DNA from: Fimbriimonadia bacterium
GTDB lineage: Bacteria > Armatimonadota > Fimbriimonadia > Fimbriimonadales > JABRVX01
Assembly: GCA_039961735.1 (NCBI GenBank)
Contig: JABRVX010000042.1
Coordinates: 1 to 51,999 of the forward strand
Length of the DNA: 51,999 nucleotides
Direction: 5' to 3'
A program made the position numbers and the translations under genes. Under the pieces are notes generated by a model that searched no databases, had not been told where the DNA came from, and worked only from the letters and a program-made list of their open reading frames with translations. Below, one piece after another: positions 33,318 to 42,079 of the stretch (position 1 is its first letter; every line of letters begins with the position of its first letter).

Positions 33318-34643
33318 TCATTCGGCTGCGGCGGGAGCGGGGCTCGGCTGAGCGTCCATCACATGGATGCCCAGGTTCGCCTCCGCACGCTTCAGCGACC
33401 TCACGACCGCGTGCAGCCAGATTAGGCTCACTGCCGTAACCGCGAAGATTACCCAGAACATGGACTGCGGAGAGCCGCCCCACCGCGCTAAGTACGCGAA
33501 CAGCGGCGGCATGATGAACCCACCGAGGGCCGCGAGCGCTCCCACTAACCCGACCACCGCACCTACGTCCTTCGGGTAGTACTCGGGGATGTACTTGATC
33601 GTGGACGCCTTGCCGATTCCCTGGGCGATGCCGATGACCAAGACCATAGCGGCGAACGGATAGAGCCCGAGGGGAAGAAACAGCACCGCCGATGCCAGAA
33701 GACAAGACGTGAACACTACGTAGGTAACGCTGCGCGGCCCGAAGCGGTCGGAGAGATAGCCACCGAACGGGCGTAGTAGGCTGGACGCCAATATGAACGG
33801 CGTCGTGAGCAGCGCCGCAGTCGAGAGAGGCAGCCCGTACACGTCCACATAGTACTTGGGCAGCCAAACGGACATCGCGACGTAGGCGCCGAACACCACC
33901 GTGTAGTACAGGCTGAAGCGCCAGACACGCACCTCACGCAAGGGCCGCAGCATGTCGCCGAGAGGGCGATTCGCCGAAGGGCGCCTATCCGGGCGCGGGC
34001 TCAACCACCACATGAGGGCGACCATGATGGCGATAAGCACGCTGTACAGGAATGGGATAAAGCGCCACCCCCCGGGAATGAGCCCGCCGAGCAGCGGCAT
34101 CGGAACGAGCGCCATCAGCCCTGGACCGATGAACTTGGTGATAGACGCGCCGACGTTGCCCGCGCCGAAGAGGCCCATCGCGAACCCTTGCTTCTCCTTC
34201 GGGAACCATGCGGCGCACCACGCCGACCCGACGGCGAAGCTGTTGCCTGCAACGCCGACGAGAAACGCACCGAGCATCAGCTCGGTGTAAGAGGCAGCCC
34301 TGCCAACCACGAAGGAGGCAATCCCGGCGAACAGGAACGTACCGAGGAACACATTTCTACCCCCGAGGCGGTCGGAGAGGATGCCGAGTGCGAGCCGCCA
34401 CACGGCACCATTCAGGATCGCCACCGCTGAGAGCCACGCCAGTTGCTCGTCGGACAAGCCCAGCTCTTGCCGGATGGGTACACCCAACACACCGAACATC
34501 GTCCAAGCGCCGAAGAGGAGGGTGAAACCCGAGAAGGATAGCCACAGCACACGGTTCCGCCGAGCGATCGCTTCGGGGGACTCCGGCACGGGTGGCGCTC
34601 CAGCGGGGGCTAGGCGGTCACGGGATAGATTCGACTCAGGCAT
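33318..34643 (-). CDS. NarK-type nitrate/nitrite porter 1 (MFS, NNP family)
   Basis: This is a 441-residue 12-helix transporter. The nitrate signature region is GVAGNSFAVGSAWCAAWFPKEKQGFAMGLFGAGNVGASITKF, and the second half has LGGFIMPPLFAYL. NNP members import nitrate or exchange it for nitrite. It is followed directly by the Crp/Fnr regulator, so both are probably one transcript from the operator at 34678. It differs clearly from porter 2, recalling the NarK1/NarK2 pairs of denitrifiers. Confidence 0.9.
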   Translation of the reverse strand: MPESNLSRDRLAPAGAPPVPESPEAIARRNRVLWLSFSGFTLLFGAWTMFGVLGVPIRQELGLSDEQLAWLSAVAILNGAVWRLALGILSDRLGGRNVFLGTFLFAGIASFVVGRAASYTELMLGAFLVGVAGNSFAVGSAWCAAWFPKEKQGFAMGLFGAGNVGASITKFIGPGLMALVPMPLLGGLIPGGWRFIPFLYSVLIAIMVALMWWLSPRPDRRPSANRPLGDMLRPLREVRVWRFSLYYTVVFGAYVAMSVWLPKYYVDVYGLPLSTAALLTTPFILASSLLRPFGGYLSDRFGPRSVTYVVFTSCLLASAVLFLPLGLYPFAAMVLVIGIAQGIGKASTIKYIPEYYPKDVGAVVGLVGALAALGGFIMPPLFAYLARWGGSPQSMFWVIFAVTAVSLIWLHAVVRSLKRAEANLGIHVMDAQPSPAPAAAE

Positions 34644-34677
34644 GTGCCCATTCTCCGCCCGAACAGAGGCCCAGACC

Positions 34678-34693
34678 TATGACGGCTGTCATA
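34678..34693. promoter_or_regulatory. Operator TATGAC-N4-GTCATA upstream of narK1-crp
   Basis: TATGAC-GGCT-GTCATA is centred about 42 bp before the narK1 start, between the two porter genes. The bases after it (TCA) are shared with the site at 36102. Confidence 0.8.
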
Positions 34694-34709
34694 TCAGACC
34701 TGCGGTCTT

Positions 34710-36053
34710 CTAGCAGGGCTTCTCGGCGCCGCGCCGAGTGTAGAACCAGTAGTTCAGGAGCAGATTTGCGGCATAGAAGACCGCAGCACCGAGGAAGAAC
34801 GCCTGCGCGGAGCCCGTGCGCGCGATGATCCAGCCGAATAGCACGGAGAACACGAACGGCCCGTATGCGGCCACCGCTGAAGTCCATCCGATGACACCGC
34901 CCGCTTGCCTAGGCGGAAAGATCATCGGCATCTGTTTGAACGTGGACGCGTTGCCCGCCCCGCTGAAGAAGAACAACCCCAGCATGAGCCAAAGGAACTT
35001 TGGCCAGTTCTCCAGCGACGTCGGAGCGGTGTAAGGGCTGATGGCCAGAGCGCAGACGAGCAGCCCGATCCCGCTGAACATCGTGACTCGCGCTCCACCC
35101 AGCCGGTCGCTGATTGGCCCGAACAGCACGCGCACCAGAGCCCCGACCAAGGGACCGAGGAACGCATATTTCAGCGGATCCGGCCCCCCCGGAAAGCCAC
35201 CGTACAGGTTCTTGATCAGCAACGGAAACGACGCCGCATACCCACTGAACGAACCGAAGGTCATGATGTACAGCGACGTCATGAACCACGTGTGCTTGTC
35301 GCGAAAGATGTCTAGCTGCTCACGGAAGCTAGCCTTAACCGGCACCCGTCGCAGGCCGAACCATGCCGCGACCGTGCACACGGCGATGAATGGGACCCAC
35401 ACGAACGCTGCGTTCTGGAGCCAAATCTGGGAGGTTTGCCCTTTCGCCGAAAAGGTCTGAGGGGCACCCACCAGCGCTACTCCGATAACAGCCGGGATAA
35501 TGAACTGAGCCAAGCTCACCCCGAAGTTCCCTATGCCGGCCTGGATGCCGAGCGCTGTGCCTTGGAGCCTCTTAGGGAAGAACAACGAGGTGCTGGGCAT
35601 GAACGAGCTGAAGTTGCCGCCACCCAACCCTGCTAGGATGCCCAACAGCAAGAAAGTCCCGTAGCTGGTGTCGGGGTTCATCACGGCGAGACCCCAGCCG
35701 ATCGCAGGGAGCAAGAGCAGGAGCGTAGACACCGTGATCGTGTTGCGGGTCCCGAAGATGGGGATGAGGAACGTGTGCACGATCCGCAGAGTCCCGCCCG
35801 CGAGCCCGGGCATCGCGTTCAGCCAGAAGAGCTGCTGCGTGTCGAAGCGATAGCCTATTCCGGTCAGCTTCACCACGATGGCGCTGACCATGAACCACGT
35901 GGAGAACGAAAAGATCAGCCCGGCGGTCGTGATCCACAGCGTGCGCCAAGCGAGGCGTTTCCCTCCGGTCTCCCAGCAGGCAGGATCTTCCGGGTTCCAC
36001 TGGTCTGGGCTGGTAGCCGTCTGTGGCTCTTCTGCTACAGATTGTTGCGGCAT
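34710..36053 (-). CDS. NarK-type nitrate/nitrite porter 2 (MFS, NNP family)
   Basis: Starting at ATG 36053 after AAGGAG, this is a 447-residue 12-helix transporter. Upstream in-frame sequence is rejected as unlikely coding. The nitrate signature is textbook: GLGGGNFSSFMPSTSLFFPKRLQGTALGIQAGIGNFG. The second signature, GAGNASTFKQMPMIFPPRQAGGVIGWTSAVAAYGPF, is also present. It should move nitrate inward and/or nitrite outward for the cytoplasmic reductase. It has its own upstream operator and lies 66 bp before narK1. Confidence 0.93.
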   Translation of the reverse strand: MPQQSVAEEPQTATSPDQWNPEDPACWETGGKRLAWRTLWITTAGLIFSFSTWFMVSAIVVKLTGIGYRFDTQQLFWLNAMPGLAGGTLRIVHTFLIPIFGTRNTITVSTLLLLLPAIGWGLAVMNPDTSYGTFLLLGILAGLGGGNFSSFMPSTSLFFPKRLQGTALGIQAGIGNFGVSLAQFIIPAVIGVALVGAPQTFSAKGQTSQIWLQNAAFVWVPFIAVCTVAAWFGLRRVPVKASFREQLDIFRDKHTWFMTSLYIMTFGSFSGYAASFPLLIKNLYGGFPGGPDPLKYAFLGPLVGALVRVLFGPISDRLGGARVTMFSGIGLLVCALAISPYTAPTSLENWPKFLWLMLGLFFFSGAGNASTFKQMPMIFPPRQAGGVIGWTSAVAAYGPFVFSVLFGWIIARTGSAQAFFLGAAVFYAANLLLNYWFYTRRGAEKPC

Positions 36054-36420
36054 GGCGTCTCCTTCGTGGAACCAGCATCGGCGATGGGTCGGGGTGATGG
36101 GTATGACGCACGTCATATCACCACGGAATCGGCCAGGCGACAGCAATAAAGCGCGCCCGCCGAGCCGTCCGACCATGGCGCAAGCTCGCCTCGCTGTCAG
36201 GCGAGGCCAGGTCAGGAAACCCCACACGACGTGCACGAACGAGATTGGTGGACGACCTCGAAGGGTGGCTGCCAGCCTCAGCTGGGCTGACACAAGGCGA
36301 CCACTGCGGTAGTCAAGCACTAGGGTGAGGGGGGAGGGACCACCGCGATAGTCCTGCGCTCGACATCTGCGCAGTCGGCCGGTCAGGGCATCTTGTGCAA
36401 CGCCGACGCGATTCGAGAGC
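36054..36420 (-). other. Intergenic region upstream of narK2
   Basis: The 367-bp gap holds the operator at 36102-36117 and the narK2 promoter region. I see no further gene or repeat in it. Confidence 0.6.
36102..36117. promoter_or_regulatory. Operator TATGAC-N4-GTCATA upstream of narK2
   Basis: TATGAC-GCAC-GTCATA is centred about 56 bp before the narK2 start codon. It is a perfect 6-bp-arm palindrome with the same core as the other sites. Confidence 0.8.
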
Positions 36421-37779
36421 CTACTGTCTATCTCTCCAATAGTCCAACAGCTCGGCCAGCCTTCCGCCCGGTTCCCACATCTCCTGCGCCTCGTTCCCTG
36501 CGAACTGGGCCGGCGGTGCGTGTTCCGGGTCGTTACATAGCTTTGCCAGCATCCTCATCGCCGTGTGATAGATTTCGTGGCGGCAGTTCCGTAGGTAGGT
36601 CATGTCGGTGCCAGTGTCGTACTCTTCTCGTAGAGCGCGTTTGATGTCGGGAATGGACTTCGCAGTGGCCCACCCGGCCAGTCCCGCGACAGCGTAGCAC
36701 GTCCAGCCGGGATCGGGCAGGCCAGCGTCTAGGAGACGCAACCACAGGTTCTCTCGCTCTTCGGGGGCGAGCAACCAAATCGCGGTGCTCACGCCCGTCG
36801 TACAGCCTGGGGCGCCCTTGCGCGCCCGAGCCACCAGACGGGAGAGATATTCCTCTGCCAACTCACGACTCGGGCTGTACTGTAGCAGTACCGACAAGCC
36901 ATGCAGGGCATGGTATTCGTCGGTCGTATTGTCCACCCACGCGCGGAGCGCAGGCGCGACCCGGCCCCGACAGTAGGTGTCGTAGTCGGGCCACAGCGCC
37001 GTTGCGCGAAGTGCGGCGAGCTCCGTTTTCGGGACGTTGGCGCTAAGCCCCCCGAACTCACCGGGGCTCCCGAAGCCAAGCAGGGCCGCGAACGCGCTCG
37101 CCCTGTCAGGGTCTTTCGCATCACTGAGGCCCTTGAGGAGACATTCCAGCAATGCGCGCAGAGGGGGCCCCTGCTCCGTGACCGGCCAGCCCCCATCGGG
37201 CCTATGCACGATGTGGTAGCTACCGATCTCCGTGTTCAGCATCCCCCACACCCCGGGGCGGGGCCGCACTACATGGCACTCGCCAAAGTGCCCTTCAGGG
37301 CTGAATTCGGTGTACTCCTCTCGGGTCTCGAGACGCCCGCTATCATCCGGGGCTATCAGGTACACCAGGATGGCCTGTCCGGCCTCCACGGTTGCTGGGA
37401 ATGGGCGCGGGTACTGGGTGGGCACTAAGTCTGTGGCATAGCTGAGCACCTTGATCTCGGACAACTGCGGACCCTTGATCACTCGCTCCACTTCGCAGCG
37501 GATCTCCCGGAATGCGTCCTTGCCGAGTGGGATCTCGCCGTCCTTGTTCGGGGGAATGGGTTGGCCATCCGGAGCAAGGATGCTGGTCAAGTTGGCGTGA
37601 GGCTCCACCACGTCCAGCCAGATGGTCTCGGAGGCTTCGACGGGACGCACAAACCCCACAAAATCGCACCGATGCACCCAGGTAGCGAGGTGACGAGCTA
37701 CGCGCTCCTTCTTGGGAGGTCCGGCCTCCTGGGCCGAACAGAGCGCGAGAAGGGCAGCGACGGCTACAATCGTTGTCAT
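36421..37779 (-). CDS. Secreted hypothetical protein, 452 residues
   Basis: A short signal peptide (MTTIVAVAALLALCSAQ) is visible. The first half is beta-rich, with a segment (REIRCEVERVIKGP followed by IKVLSYATDL) resembling exported proteins of unknown function that report costs or effects of ligand binding. The second half is helical and could form HEAT-like repeats (LHGLSVLLQYSPSRELAEEYLSRLV, WTCYAVAGLAGWATAKSIPDIKRAL). I recognise no catalytic motif. It lies 12 bp downstream of the next hypothetical gene on the same strand, so the two are probably one transcript. Confidence 0.75.
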   Translation of the reverse strand: MTTIVAVAALLALCSAQEAGPPKKERVARHLATWVHRCDFVGFVRPVEASETIWLDVVEPHANLTSILAPDGQPIPPNKDGEIPLGKDAFREIRCEVERVIKGPQLSEIKVLSYATDLVPTQYPRPFPATVEAGQAILVYLIAPDDSGRLETREEYTEFSPEGHFGECHVVRPRPGVWGMLNTEIGSYHIVHRPDGGWPVTEQGPPLRALLECLLKGLSDAKDPDRASAFAALLGFGSPGEFGGLSANVPKTELAALRATALWPDYDTYCRGRVAPALRAWVDNTTDEYHALHGLSVLLQYSPSRELAEEYLSRLVARARKGAPGCTTGVSTAIWLLAPEERENLWLRLLDAGLPDPGWTCYAVAGLAGWATAKSIPDIKRALREEYDTGTDMTYLRNCRHEIYHTAMRMLAKLCNDPEHAPPAQFAGNEAQEMWEPGGRLAELLDYWRDRQ

Positions 37780-37791
37780 CGGTAACCTCCG

Positions 37792-39195
37792 TTATGGTAC
37801 GGACACGAATGCGTTTAGGGTCCCGTTGGTCCAGATGGTGATTCGGTAGGTGCCCACCTGGCACCCGCCCAAGCTGGGGAAGATGTTGACGGTTCCGCTG
37901 TGAAAGGTGTGGATCAGCTCTTTCGGCGGAACGGAGAGAGGCCGCACGAAAGGCCCAAAGGCCGCCTCACCGGGATGGTCGTACGCTGCGGGGCTACGCA
38001 CCCCGAGGATGTCCCTGAAGCAGGGCTTGTACTCGGGATCACCTCGGGGAGGTAGTCCAGGGATCACGTCGTTCCCGGTGATCCAGCTCATGCCTCTTGG
38101 GCGTGGCCAGTTCCCATTCCAGTGAAACTCCGCCGGCGTTCCGTCCGGAAACTGCGTCGGCACGCCGTTCGGAAAGCGCTCCTGCGCGCTTATGCCGTCC
38201 ATTGGCAAGTCGTGGTTATCTACGATGTAGAAGGCCCATCCCTCCTCGTAGATCCACTCCGGCGGACCAACGACGTTCTGCAACACCCACTGGTCCCTGG
38301 CAAGCGCAATCTCTGTGGGACGGTGACCCGTGAAGCTGCGGTAGTCCGGACTGGCTTCGTCGTGGTTGTTCGCCCTAGGCACAACATCGGTGTCGTCGCC
38401 CCACTCGAACGGCCACTCGAAGCCCGGCACTTGCAGCCGGTACGTCAGGTAGACCTTGATGGCACCTTGCGCGCTCGCCCCATTGGCCGCTACGAGGATC
38501 TGCGATACTCCCGATGGCTGGCCGCTCACCACCCCCGCCGTCAGGATGACGCCCGGCGCGAGCACCGTCCAGACGAATTGGGTGCCGGGAGGCTGCTCGC
38601 CCGCGCGATCCGCCGTGATCGTCGCCTTGTTGACGGTCTGGGCTCCCGCTGGCTTGGCTACGGCTGATGGACTGTAATCGAAGTACGTAAGATACCAAGG
38701 AGGGCGGTCGCCCAGTTCGTCATCCCAGACATGCCTGCACTCGCCCCCTTTGATTACTTCCACACTAAGCGGGCCGCCGAGGACATAGAACGTCTTCTGC
38801 CCGCGCCACACGTTGCCGCAGCCTTGAATTGGCGGGTCGTGCTGAGTGTCGGTGATCTCGACGCTTACGACGCAGACCCCTGCACTCGTGAATCGCACCG
38901 TGGGGTTCCAGTCCTGGCTCTCGGCAGGTTCGGCGCCGCAGCCCACGAAGGTCCAATGGATGGCTACAGGCATACACTCTACGATCACGGGCGGCTCCGC
39001 TTGCGCCGAGAAGGATGCCTCTGCCTCCTCGCGGGGCGGCTGGCGCTCAGCGTTCCACCACAGCCCGGTGTAATCGCCAACTGAGCACAGGATCGTAACC
39101 TCGTACTCCTCTGCCAACACGTACGGGCACGCCCCTACGGCAAGCGTAGCCGCGGCGAGGCACACTAACAACTCACGAACCTGGATCGGCTTCAT
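37792..39195 (-). CDS. Secreted hypothetical protein, 467 residues, Cys- and Trp-rich
   Basis: The N-terminus MKPIQVRELLVCLAAATLAVGACPYVLAEE is a signal peptide. The mature protein is beta-rich with Ig-like segments (VRFTSAGVCVVSVEITD and NKATITADRAGEQPPGTQFVWTVL). Several tryptophans and paired cysteines fit an extracytoplasmic protein. No family was recognised. It is the first gene of a likely two-gene transcript. Confidence 0.75.
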   Translation of the reverse strand: MKPIQVRELLVCLAAATLAVGACPYVLAEEYEVTILCSVGDYTGLWWNAERQPPREEAEASFSAQAEPPVIVECMPVAIHWTFVGCGAEPAESQDWNPTVRFTSAGVCVVSVEITDTQHDPPIQGCGNVWRGQKTFYVLGGPLSVEVIKGGECRHVWDDELGDRPPWYLTYFDYSPSAVAKPAGAQTVNKATITADRAGEQPPGTQFVWTVLAPGVILTAGVVSGQPSGVSQILVAANGASAQGAIKVYLTYRLQVPGFEWPFEWGDDTDVVPRANNHDEASPDYRSFTGHRPTEIALARDQWVLQNVVGPPEWIYEEGWAFYIVDNHDLPMDGISAQERFPNGVPTQFPDGTPAEFHWNGNWPRPRGMSWITGNDVIPGLPPRGDPEYKPCFRDILGVRSPAAYDHPGEAAFGPFVRPLSVPPKELIHTFHSGTVNIFPSLGGCQVGTYRITIWTNGTLNAFVSVP

Positions 39196-39615
39196 AGCCT
39201 GTTACCATCCGCTGATCTTATTATGGACTAGGATATGATATCACAATACCGGCGATTCTGCAAGGCCCCTATGCCAATCTGGCTTACTCGGCAGCGAGGA
39301 CTTCGCGGGTACCGCATCGAAGACGCCAGGCGGGAAGCTACGATCTCTGCCTCTGGCGTTGTTGAAAGAGCCTAGACGTCCTGGCCCGCGTCCGCAGCAC
39401 TGCACCCAGAGAACGAACGCTGGGAACCAAAGGACGGCGCCGGGGCGTGACACGGACGCGACAAGTCGGTGCACTTCGCGGCATTTTCGTCAGGCCCCTC
39501 TGCTAGGCTGAGGCGGAGCTGGGTGCTATGATCGAGGTCATGTCTGACGGCGATGCGATTGGGGAAGACTGGATCCATGTCTGGCGGCGAGGGACAACCA
39601 TCTGGGGAGACTAAC
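39196..39615 (+). other. Divergent intergenic region before moaA
   Basis: The 420-bp gap lies between two divergent genes and holds a variant operator (39527-39542). I looked for a molybdenum-cofactor riboswitch, which precedes moaA in some bacteria, but could not identify one with confidence. No other gene is supported. Confidence 0.5.
39527..39542. promoter_or_regulatory. Variant operator upstream of moaA
   Basis: TATGAT-CGAG-GTCATG matches TATGAC-N4-GTCATA with one mismatch in each arm. It is centred 81 bp before the proposed GTG start of moaA, the same distance as the site before the reductase operon. This would couple cofactor synthesis to reductase expression. Confidence 0.55.
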
Positions 39616-40608
39616 GTGGCGCTGCGGTCGCCGCTGTTCGACCGCTTCGGGCGCGTGCACTCGTATCTGCGAATCTCCGTAACGGACCGATGCAACTTTC
39701 GCTGCGTGTACTGCATGCCGGCGGAGGGCATCGAGTGGCGCCCGCGCGAGGATATCCTGACATTCGAGGAGATCGTTCGGGTCACGCGCGTTTTCGTTCG
39801 GCTCGGCGTGGATAAGGTGCGCCTCACCGGCGGCGAGCCGACGCTGCGCCGAGGCATAGAGCACCTCATTTCGGCACTAGCAGCGTTGCCCGGCGTGCGC
39901 ACCCTCGCGATGACCACCAACGGATTCCGGTTGCGGGAGCATGCTCACACCTATCGGGAGGCGGGCCTGACGGGGATCAACGTCAGTCTGGACTCGCTTC
40001 GACGCGAGCGCTTTCTGCAGATCACGCGACGCGACGCGCTGGATAACGTTCTCGCCGGCCTGGATGCAGCGCTGGCAGCGGGCTATGAGAAGGTGAAGCT
40101 GAACACCGTGGTGATGGCCGGCGTGAACGAAGACGAACTGCTCGACTTCGTGGAGCTGGCGCGCGACCGGCCGCTGCACGTGCGTTTCATCGAGTTCATG
40201 CCTTTTCATAACAATGGGTGGTCGGAGGGCGGCGTGTTCCCGCTGGCCCGCATGCGCGAGATCATTGGGAGCCGATACTCGCCGGAGCCCATGCACGTAG
40301 AGCCGAACGCTGTCGCTCGCGAGTGGCGCATCCCAGGGTTCCAGGGCACCATCGGCTTCATCGCTTCGATGACGGAGAGCTTCTGCTCGGGATGCAACCG
40401 GATACGACTTACCGCAGACGGCCAGGTGAAGTCGTGCCTCTTCTCGCCCGCAGAGAGCAACCTGCGAGACGTGCTGCGGTCGGGTGCGAGCGACGACGAG
40501 CTGGAGGAGCGCATCCGAACAGCGCTGTGGCTGAAGCCAAAGGAGCACCCACCGATGGAGGTGCTGTCCGCCCTGGAAAACCGTAGCATGATCGAGATCG
40601 GGGGCTAG
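39616..40608 (+). CDS. moaA: GTP 3',8-cyclase MoaA
   Basis: The radical-SAM enzyme has about 330 residues from GTG 39616, preferred because GGGGAGA precedes it and homologues begin near here. An ATG at 39553 would add 21 residues. The sequence YLRISVTDRCNFRCVYCMP carries the SAM cluster cysteines. The C-terminal cluster is FCSGCNRIRLTADGQVKSCL, and the chain ends in Gly-Gly. It makes the first Moco intermediate from GTP. MoaC, needed for the next step, is not encoded nearby. The first of four tightly spaced moa/moe genes. Confidence 0.96.
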   Translation: MALRSPLFDRFGRVHSYLRISVTDRCNFRCVYCMPAEGIEWRPREDILTFEEIVRVTRVFVRLGVDKVRLTGGEPTLRRGIEHLISALAALPGVRTLAMTTNGFRLREHAHTYREAGLTGINVSLDSLRRERFLQITRRDALDNVLAGLDAALAAGYEKVKLNTVVMAGVNEDELLDFVELARDRPLHVRFIEFMPFHNNGWSEGGVFPLARMREIIGSRYSPEPMHVEPNAVAREWRIPGFQGTIGFIASMTESFCSGCNRIRLTADGQVKSCLFSPAESNLRDVLRSGASDDELEERIRTALWLKPKEHPPMEVLSALENRSMIEIGG

Positions 40609-40612
40609 GGGA

Positions 40613-41836
40613 GTGATATCCTATGACGAAGCACTGAGCCTGCTTGCGGAACATGTCCGCCCACTCGGTGCCGAGCGGGTGTCGCTCGGGCAACTCCTCG
40701 GCCGGGTGATTGCGGAGCCGGTGACGGCGCGGTGTGACATGCCGAGGTTCGACAACTCCGCGGTGGATGGCTATGCGGTGAGTGGGTCGGACCTGCCCGC
40801 TCTGCAGCGAGGGGAGGTGACGCTGGAGCTCGCCGGCACGGTTCGCGCAGGGGAAGGCCCTCGTACACTGCGCCCAGGTGAGACGGTGCAGGTATTCACC
40901 GGCGCGCCCCTGCCGGAGGGCACCGCCGCGGTGGTGATGCAGGAAGACGTGGAACGGAGCGGCGATGGCGTGCGGCTGTCGGGGCCCGTACGAGATGGGC
41001 AGCACGTTCGGCGGAGAGGCGAGGAGTTTCGCGAGGGAGATATCGTCGTGCCTTCGGGCTGTCGAGCGACCCCGGCAGTCGTAGGGGCTGTCGCGTCGGC
41101 TGGTTGGGGCTCACTTGTGGTGTATCGCCTACCTCGCGTCGGAGTACTGGTCACCGGGAACGAACTGGTACCACCCGGAGAGACGTTGCGTGATAGTGCG
41201 ATCTACGACTCGAACACGCCGCTACTACTCGCGCTGCTCCGGTCGGTGGGCATCGAGGAGGTCATGGCCGCGCGGTGCGGAGACGATCCGAGTGCCACGC
41301 GTGCGGCTCTCGAGAAGTTGCTGACAGAGTGCAATGTTGTCATCACATCCGGCGGTGTGTCGGTGGGTGCGCACGATGTTGTGCGGCCTGCGCTACGCTC
41401 TCTCGGTGTGGACGAGGTGTTCTGGCGCGTAGCCATCAAGCCCGGCAAGCCCGTATTCTTCGGCGTCACCTCGGGTGAGGACCCGAAGTACGTTTTCGGA
41501 CTGCCGGGGAACCCCCTGTCGGTGGCAGTGACGTTCCTCACTCTAGCACTCCCGGCACTGCGCCGTCTCGAAGGTATCACGGTGCGTGATCCGTTCACAT
41601 GGCGCGCGCAACTTGCAGCACCCGCGAGGAAGAAGGTGGGGCGCGTGGAGTTCGTGCCGTGCGTGATCCGTGGCGATCGGTCGCTGACCGCTGAACCGAT
41701 CGCGGAGCGCGGATCGCACATGTTGGGTGGTTTCTCACGCGCTAACGGCATGTTCCGGTTCCCGCTGGAGTGCGAACTGCTGCACGAAGGCGAAGATGTG
41801 GCAGTGTGTACGCTGCCATGGGGGGTGCTCGAGTGA
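40613..41836 (+). CDS. moeA: Molybdopterin molybdenumtransferase MoeA
   Basis: This 407-residue protein starts at GTG 40613 after GGGGGCTAGGGG, 4 bp from the moaA stop. Family motifs are RFDNSAVDGYAVSG near residue 43, ITSGGVSVGAHD, KPGKPVFFG and GLPGNPLSV. MoeA inserts molybdate into adenylylated molybdopterin to give Moco. Its end overlaps moaD by GTGA, indicating translational coupling. Confidence 0.96.
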   Translation: MISYDEALSLLAEHVRPLGAERVSLGQLLGRVIAEPVTARCDMPRFDNSAVDGYAVSGSDLPALQRGEVTLELAGTVRAGEGPRTLRPGETVQVFTGAPLPEGTAAVVMQEDVERSGDGVRLSGPVRDGQHVRRRGEEFREGDIVVPSGCRATPAVVGAVASAGWGSLVVYRLPRVGVLVTGNELVPPGETLRDSAIYDSNTPLLLALLRSVGIEEVMAARCGDDPSATRAALEKLLTECNVVITSGGVSVGAHDVVRPALRSLGVDEVFWRVAIKPGKPVFFGVTSGEDPKYVFGLPGNPLSVAVTFLTLALPALRRLEGITVRDPFTWRAQLAAPARKKVGRVEFVPCVIRGDRSLTAEPIAERGSHMLGGFSRANGMFRFPLECELLHEGEDVAVCTLPWGVLE

Positions 41837-42078
41837 CCAAACATGTGCGTGTGCGCTATTTCGCGGTGCTGCGCGAGGAGCGAGGTCGAGACGTGGACGA
41901 GCTGGACACCAGTGTGCACACCTCCGGTGAGTTGTATGATGCGCTCGAGGCAAAGTACGGATTCAGTCTTCCACGGCACTTGGTAGGAGTTGCGGTGAAT
42001 GGGCGTCTGGTTACTAGGGAAACCGTCCTGAACGACGGTGACGAGGTGGTGTTCTTGCCACCGGTTGCAGGGGGATAA
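41833..42078 (+). CDS. moaD: Molybdopterin synthase sulfur carrier MoaD
   Basis: The 81-residue ubiquitin-like protein starts at GTG 41833, inside the moeA stop. It ends PPVAGG, with the Gly-Gly that is adenylated and turned into a thiocarboxylate. The pattern VRYFAVLREERGRDVDELDT...GDEVVFLPPVAGG fits the family. Its partners MoaE and the activating MoeB are encoded as one fused protein 1 bp downstream. Confidence 0.95.
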   Translation: MTKHVRVRYFAVLREERGRDVDELDTSVHTSGELYDALEAKYGFSLPRHLVGVAVNGRLVTRETVLNDGDEVVFLPPVAGG

Positions 42079-42079
42079 C

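Noticed and set aside
39196-39615. Moco riboswitch before moaA
   Set aside because: No recognisable match to the conserved riboswitch core was found by eye; a covariance-model search would be needed to exclude it.
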